Below are positions 14,445-17,879 of a stretch of 17,879 bases of DNA, piece after piece; positions within the stretch are counted from its first letter, which is position 1, and each line of letters opens with the position of its first letter. The DNA is taken from NCBI GenBank assembly GCA_002693605.1, contig NZQO01000150.1:1-17879 (forward strand). The letters are read 5' to 3'. The notes below the pieces were generated by a model. It saw only the letters and a list, made by a program, of their open reading frames with translations. It was not told the origin of the DNA and searched no databases. Both the position numbers and the translations under genes were made by a program. Source of the DNA: Flavobacteriaceae bacterium. Lineage in GTDB: Bacteria > Bacteroidota > Bacteroidia > Flavobacteriales > Flavobacteriaceae.

Positions 14445-14776
14445 AAATATAATTTGAAAAAAGGGAAAAGGTACAACATTCAACGTTGCTTAAAAGCACT
14501 TGTCACGGTCCGTCGTACCCAAAGTCCAGAACACCTATTAAGCCCCTTATGGTCATAGTTCGGTCGGGTTTCGTTTGGAAATCCTTCGTAATTTTACGTA
14601 CCACGTCTTTATTTATGGGGAATTATCGCATAAATTTCGAAGAAATACCGACCAACACCCGAAGCAAGTAAGGCATAAGGAGGCTTCGCACCCCTCAATG
14701 GCACTTGTCCCAAACCGAATTATGTGCTATATTTCAGCACTCCCCGAAAGCGATATCTTATTAAATACATACTGCT
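14445..14776. other. Intergenic stretch between divergent genes
   Basis: About 330 bases lie between the starts of the divergent GH113-like and DUF6266 genes. The only feature I can support is the DUF6266 promoter at 14705-14735. Open frames of about 60 and 90 codons here have no recognisable product and no start-site context. No hairpin with a T-run, tRNA or riboswitch was found. Confidence 0.5.
14705..14735 (+). promoter_or_regulatory. Promoter of the DUF6266 gene
   Basis: TTG (14705-14707) and TATATTTC (14728-14735) have a 20-base spacer, a near match to the Bacteroidota promoter with only the last base of the -7 box off. The predicted start of transcription is about 35 bases before the ATG at 14777. 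The 18 bases 14718-14735 recur with two changes at 17368-17385 upstream of the AraC-type gene. Confidence 0.6.
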
Positions 14777-15439
14777 ATGGCAATCTACAACGATGGTATA
14801 CTAGGCGGTTTCTCGGGGAAAATAGGCCCTGTGGTGGGCAGCCGTTGGCGCGGTAAGAATGTGTTGCGCTCCCTACCAAGAAAGTCGACCGTACCCCCAA
14901 GCAATAAACAAGTGGCCCAACGCGACCGGTTTGCGTTTGCCGTACATTTTCTCTCCCCCTTAAGTTGGCTCCTTACCCAGACCTTTACCTTTTTCATGGG
15001 CGCTTCGGGACCGTACCGAGCGGCGCTTTCCTATCATTTAAAGCACGCGGTAGTAGCTACCCCCAACGGTTTTGAATGGAAATTCAGCAGCGTGCTAATA
15101 AGTACGGGGCAATTACGGGGCCTACAAGCGCCCCGGCTGCTCGTGGCGGCAGAACCCGGTTTACTGCTACAGTGGGAAGACAACAGCCACCAGGCACTCG
15201 CCCATCCCACCGATGTACTTACCGTGGTTCTCTACGTATCTCAACAGCACGAATTTTACTATTTTGAAGACGCGGCCTTGCGGGCCGACGGGGAAGCCCA
15301 ATTGCCTATTCCCGAATTTCTGTGGAACAAACCATTAGTGGTATGGGCGTTCTTCAGAACAGCTTTGGAGGCCACCGGCGAGGCACATATCGCCACTAGC
15401 GATTATTTGGGAAATATTGTAGTAGTGAAACCTGCATAG
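14777..15439 (+). CDS. DUF6266 family protein
   Basis: The 220-residue protein begins with the family signature: a Gly-rich region YNDGILGGFSGKIGPVVG (4-21), then RWRGKNVLRSLPRKS and a QVAQRDRFAFAVHFL segment (45-59). This is the usual start of DUF6266, a family common in Bacteroidota and often present as many paralogues. The C-terminal half is rich in beta-like strands (LLVAAEPGLLLQWED, VLTVVLYVSQQHEFYYFED) and may be a small adhesive or structural domain. There is no signal peptide. No function is established for the family. It has its own promoter and is monocistronic by spacing to the next gene (196 bases). Confidence 0.8.
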   Translation: MAIYNDGILGGFSGKIGPVVGSRWRGKNVLRSLPRKSTVPPSNKQVAQRDRFAFAVHFLSPLSWLLTQTFTFFMGASGPYRAALSYHLKHAVVATPNGFEWKFSSVLISTGQLRGLQAPRLLVAAEPGLLLQWEDNSHQALAHPTDVLTVVLYVSQQHEFYYFEDAALRADGEAQLPIPEFLWNKPLVVWAFFRTALEATGEAHIATSDYLGNIVVVKPA

Positions 15440-15635
15440 TTTTAATTAGGGAAAGGCAACTCCATTTAGGATATACAAATAAGATTTGCTAAAAAATGGC
15501 CTTTTTGGGTAGAACCGCACCCTAAACAACGTCTCACTGCTTCCAATGCGCCCATTTATTAGGTATTTGTTGTTTTATTTGCAACGGTGTCCATACGGAC
15601 AAAAGTTATATTCAATCAACAAAATTTCATCACTT

Positions 15636-17330
15636 ATGAAACAAGCAACTTACCTCACAATTCTCTTAAGTTTACTATGTACCTTTTCTGCCAGCGCACA
15701 AGAACATGAATGGAGCGGCCGCTTTGGCGGTACAGGCGAGGATGTGGTACGGGCAATGCATGTAGATGCTGAAGGAAATAGTTATACAACGGGTTACTTT
15801 ACAGATACCGCTGATTTTGATATTGGGATAGGGGAAACCAATTTAGTATCTAATGGTTTTTACGATGTCTTTATCCAAAAAACCGACAGCAACGGAGAAC
15901 TAGTGTGGGCTCAGCGCGTAGGAGGCTCAATGTTCGACTATGGAGTGGGCATTACCACCGACCCTTTAGGGAATGTCTACATTACCGGCTATTTTGACGA
16001 GACCGTGGATTTTGATCCGGGTACTGGTGAGGCCCTGCTCACCTCGCAGGGAGGCGGTGACATCTTTATCTTAAAACTAGATAGCGAAGGTTCTTTTGTA
16101 TGGGCCAAGAGTGTGGGAGGAGCTGATTACGAAGAGGCTACATCGATTGACGTAGATGAGCTAGGCAACGTATATACCATCGGATATATCTACCAAACTG
16201 TCGATTTTGACCCCGGTGCCGGTGAGTATATGCTTACTAGTGAAGGTTCGAGTGATACCTTTCTTCTCAAATTGGATGTTGACGGTAATTTTGTGTCCGC
16301 AATGAGATATGGTGGAACCGAACTGGATTTAGGGATGGATTTATATGTGAAGGATTCCGAGAATATATTTATTGCCGGTTTTTTTGATGGTACTACCGAT
16401 TTGGACCCGAGGCCCAGCAAAGAATACCCAGCTACGGCCACAGAAGGATTCGCCGGTTATGCCTTACACCTTGGTAGTGATGGTTCCATTAAGAACGTTT
16501 ACGTCACCGAAGGGGGTGAGTTCACCAACAGGTCCATTGCCGTTGATGATCAAAACAATATGTACGTAACCGGTTATTTTGGATTCACCGTAGATTTTGC
16601 TCCCACTAGCGGTTCTAGTGAATACACCTTTTCTTCTCCTTTGGTTTATAATAGTGTAGTAGTTAAGATAAGCAACAATGGGGAAGTAGCTTGGGCCCGC
16701 CATTTGCATAGTGACGATACCATGCTTGGATATGACCTAAAAGTTGGCGCCAATGGCCAAGTCTACAGCAGTGGGTTTTTTAACGGAACTGCAGATTTTG
16801 ACCCAAGCGGCGATACCAGCTTCGACCTCTCGAAGACCTCCAGTAGCGTATCTGACGCTTATCTATCCATACTCGATGCCAAGGGAGCGTTTGTAGACGC
16901 CTTCCAATATGGCGGCGTTAATTTTATAGACACCCATCAAATGGGAATAGATAGTAACGACAATGTATACCTTGCTGCGCATTTTGAGGCAACGGTAGAC
17001 CTCAACCCTATGCCAGACAATATAAATGAAGTGACTGCTTTGGACTTTCGCGACAATTACTTGATTAAAATGGCATCGGCCCCCTTGGCAGTACCTTCCC
17101 ATTCCAATAAAGCTTTCGAATTTTATCCAAACCCAGCTCAAGACAAAGTCACACTGCGAGGAACTACCCCCCTTGAGGGACACGCATATAAAATATATTC
17201 ATCTCTCGGCCAATTGTTGGAAACGGGAACGATATCCCAGCAACAGTCTATTAGTATGGACGGATTGCCTAGCGGTATTTATTTTGTTTCTATTGCCAAC
17301 CAATTCAGTTTCAAATTAGTGAAGCAATAG
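15636..17330 (+). CDS. SBBP-repeat protein with type IX secretion sorting domain
   Basis: The ATG at 15636 gives 564 residues with a clean signal peptide (MKQATYLTILLSLLCTFSASA, residues 1-21). The open frame starts 30 codons earlier, but those residues do not resemble a signal and I reject that start. Seven related units follow, each holding a D-x-x-G-N-x-Y-x-x-G-Y-F core and then T-x-D-F-D-P: NSYTTGYFTDTADFD, NVYITGYFDETVDFDP, NVYTIGYIYQTVDFDP, NIFIAGFFDGTTDLDP, NMYVTGYFGFTVDFAP, QVYSSGFFNGTADFDP, NVYLAAHFEATVDLNP. Seven such units suggest a seven-bladed propeller. The C-terminal 80 residues (FYPNPAQDKVTLRG ... GLPSGIYFVSIANQ) form a type A sorting domain read by the type IX (Por) secretion system, so the protein is exported to the surface or medium. 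Its ligand is unknown; calcium-like acidic loops (DFDPG) are visible. Confidence 0.88.
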   Translation: MKQATYLTILLSLLCTFSASAQEHEWSGRFGGTGEDVVRAMHVDAEGNSYTTGYFTDTADFDIGIGETNLVSNGFYDVFIQKTDSNGELVWAQRVGGSMFDYGVGITTDPLGNVYITGYFDETVDFDPGTGEALLTSQGGGDIFILKLDSEGSFVWAKSVGGADYEEATSIDVDELGNVYTIGYIYQTVDFDPGAGEYMLTSEGSSDTFLLKLDVDGNFVSAMRYGGTELDLGMDLYVKDSENIFIAGFFDGTTDLDPRPSKEYPATATEGFAGYALHLGSDGSIKNVYVTEGGEFTNRSIAVDDQNNMYVTGYFGFTVDFAPTSGSSEYTFSSPLVYNSVVVKISNNGEVAWARHLHSDDTMLGYDLKVGANGQVYSSGFFNGTADFDPSGDTSFDLSKTSSSVSDAYLSILDAKGAFVDAFQYGGVNFIDTHQMGIDSNDNVYLAAHFEATVDLNPMPDNINEVTALDFRDNYLIKMASAPLAVPSHSNKAFEFYPNPAQDKVTLRGTTPLEGHAYKIYSSLGQLLETGTISQQQSISMDGLPSGIYFVSIANQFSFKLVKQ

Positions 17331-17354
17331 CAAGACAGGAGTCATTCCGTCACA

Positions 17355-17385
17355 TTGGAAATCTACAAATTATGTACTATTTTTC
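17355..17385 (+). promoter_or_regulatory. Promoter-like region of the AraC-type regulator gene
   Basis: TTG (17355-17357) is followed after 20 bases by TATTTTTC (17378-17385). Bases 17368-17385 match the DUF6266 promoter (14718-14735) at 16 of 18 positions, with the TTG the same 13 bases upstream in both. The -7 box ends only 3 bases before the ATG at 17389, so transcription would begin at or after that codon. Confidence 0.5.
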
Positions 17386-17388
17386 GGT

Positions 17389-17879
17389 ATGGAAAAATGG
17401 GCCATGTTTGTAGATTTCGTTTTAATAGCCGGAATGTCGCTATTATTTCTCCTAGCGGTTTTCCTTCTGAAATCAAATACGGGCTTCCCGAAAAAATTGC
17501 TTTCGGTCTTTTTTATAAACTCTATTTTCTTCTTGCTATACTATTATGGCTACCTGCACAAATCACATATAGTGGGGGGAATTGCCATCTTGTTTGGCAG
17601 TGGAGCAGGATTTCTATTAGGGCCCTTTTTATTGTTTTATATTCGCTCCCTCATTTGGCCCAGACAAAAAGTACTGTCGGCCTTAAAGCTCCATTTAATT
17701 CCCTTTGCCATATATTGGCTATTGGTCTCGCTACCCATAGCCCTAAGCCTAGGCGCTGGGTTACTAAGGAGCTATCACGAACAGTATGTTCTAGTAGCCG
17801 ATTATGTAAATCTCCTTGAGAATATTTACTTCTTTAGTTATACCCTCGTGACGCTTCGTTGGGTAGCTCGCATCAAAAA
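17389..17879 (+). CDS. AraC-type membrane-anchored regulator, N-terminal part (right edge cut)
   Basis: From the ATG at 17389 the frame is open for 163 codons to the window edge. The visible part is a string of hydrophobic helices: FVDFVLIAGMSLLFLLAVFLL, LLSVFFINSIFFLLYYYGYL, GIAILFGSGAGFLLGPFLLF, then HLIPFAIYWLLVSLPIALSL and a further IYFFSYTLVTL. The segment GAGFLLGPFLLFYIRSLIWP and the six-to-eight helix plan are typical of Bacteroidota transcription factors with an N-terminal membrane domain and a C-terminal AraC-type helix-turn-helix domain; that domain lies beyond the window. Because a promoter-like box ends just before the ATG, Met6 at 17404 is an alternative start, or the transcript is leaderless. 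It follows the SBBP-repeat gene by 58 bases. The class is inferred from the membrane domain alone. Confidence 0.7.
   Translation, partial: MEKWAMFVDFVLIAGMSLLFLLAVFLLKSNTGFPKKLLSVFFINSIFFLLYYYGYLHKSHIVGGIAILFGSGAGFLLGPFLLFYIRSLIWPRQKVLSALKLHLIPFAIYWLLVSLPIALSLGAGLLRSYHEQYVLVADYVNLLENIYFFSYTLVTLRWVARIK

Noticed and set aside
14444..14451. TATATTTA box on the minus strand before the GH113-like gene
   Set aside because: It overlaps the ATG at 14444 that carries the signal peptide, so transcription would start too late; the better reading is chance A/T richness.
14496..14709. GCACTTGTC present twice between the GH113-like and DUF6266 genes
   Set aside because: A nine-base match in a 330-base gap without further similarity is not enough to call a repeat.
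15578..15613. TTTG and TATATTCA boxes upstream of the SBBP-repeat gene
   Set aside because: The 25-base spacer is outside the usual range. A small hairpin (15588-15601, TGTCC/GGACA) is present but too short to interpret.
17355..17819. Plus-strand frame of 154 codons at the right edge
   Set aside because: The frame beginning at 17389 gives a continuous set of membrane helices of a known regulator class and runs to the edge; the other frame has no such pattern.

Overview
The window looks like a chromosomal segment from a marine-type member of the Bacteroidota, most likely class Flavobacteriia. The evidence is Bacteroidota-type promoters (TTTG or TTG, about 18-21 bases, then TAnnTTTG-like), almost no Shine-Dalgarno sequences, a secreted protein with a type IX (Por) secretion C-terminal sorting domain, a membrane-anchored AraC-type regulator, a DUF6266 protein and a tRNA without encoded CCA. 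No phage, transposase, CRISPR or rRNA was seen.

Left part (1-5614): a leftward operon of a type III pantothenate kinase (coaX), an outer-membrane beta-barrel protein and an exported TPR protein that runs off the left edge. Next come tRNA-Phe(GAA) with its own promoter and terminator, a rightward tryptophan 2,3-dioxygenase, a small leftward unknown gene whose promoter fixes its start, and a DUF481-like outer-membrane protein.

Central part (5753-12901): a rightward run of nine genes that I read as a complete arsenosugar biosynthesis operon. It encodes a CMD/AhpD-like peroxidase-like protein, the radical SAM enzyme ArsS, an exported rhodanese, a TIGR04282-type glycosyltransferase, a purine-nucleoside phosphorylase, an ArsM-type arsenite methyltransferase, a sterol-desaturase-family hydroxylase, a DUF547 protein and a TIGR04283-type GT2 glycosyltransferase. 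The expected logic is: ArsM methylates As(III) to dimethylarsenic; ArsS joins it to the 5'-deoxyadenosyl group of SAM; the phosphorylase removes adenine; the glycosyltransferases extend the resulting dimethylarsinoyl-ribose. The desaturase and DUF547 genes may concern a lipid-linked end product, but that is inference. The phosphorylase carries MTAP-like residues at two specificity positions, which fits a 5'-substituted adenine nucleoside substrate. A structured repeat-like element of about 110 bp sits between the first two genes, and a small palindrome lies between the promoter boxes of the operon.

Right part (12998-17879): a hemerythrin-domain protein, a convergent GH113-like lipoprotein, a DUF6266 protein, a seven-unit SBBP-type repeat protein with a type IX sorting tail, and the N-terminal membrane half of an AraC-type regulator cut by the right edge. 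The promoter regions of the DUF6266 gene and the regulator share 16 of 18 bases.
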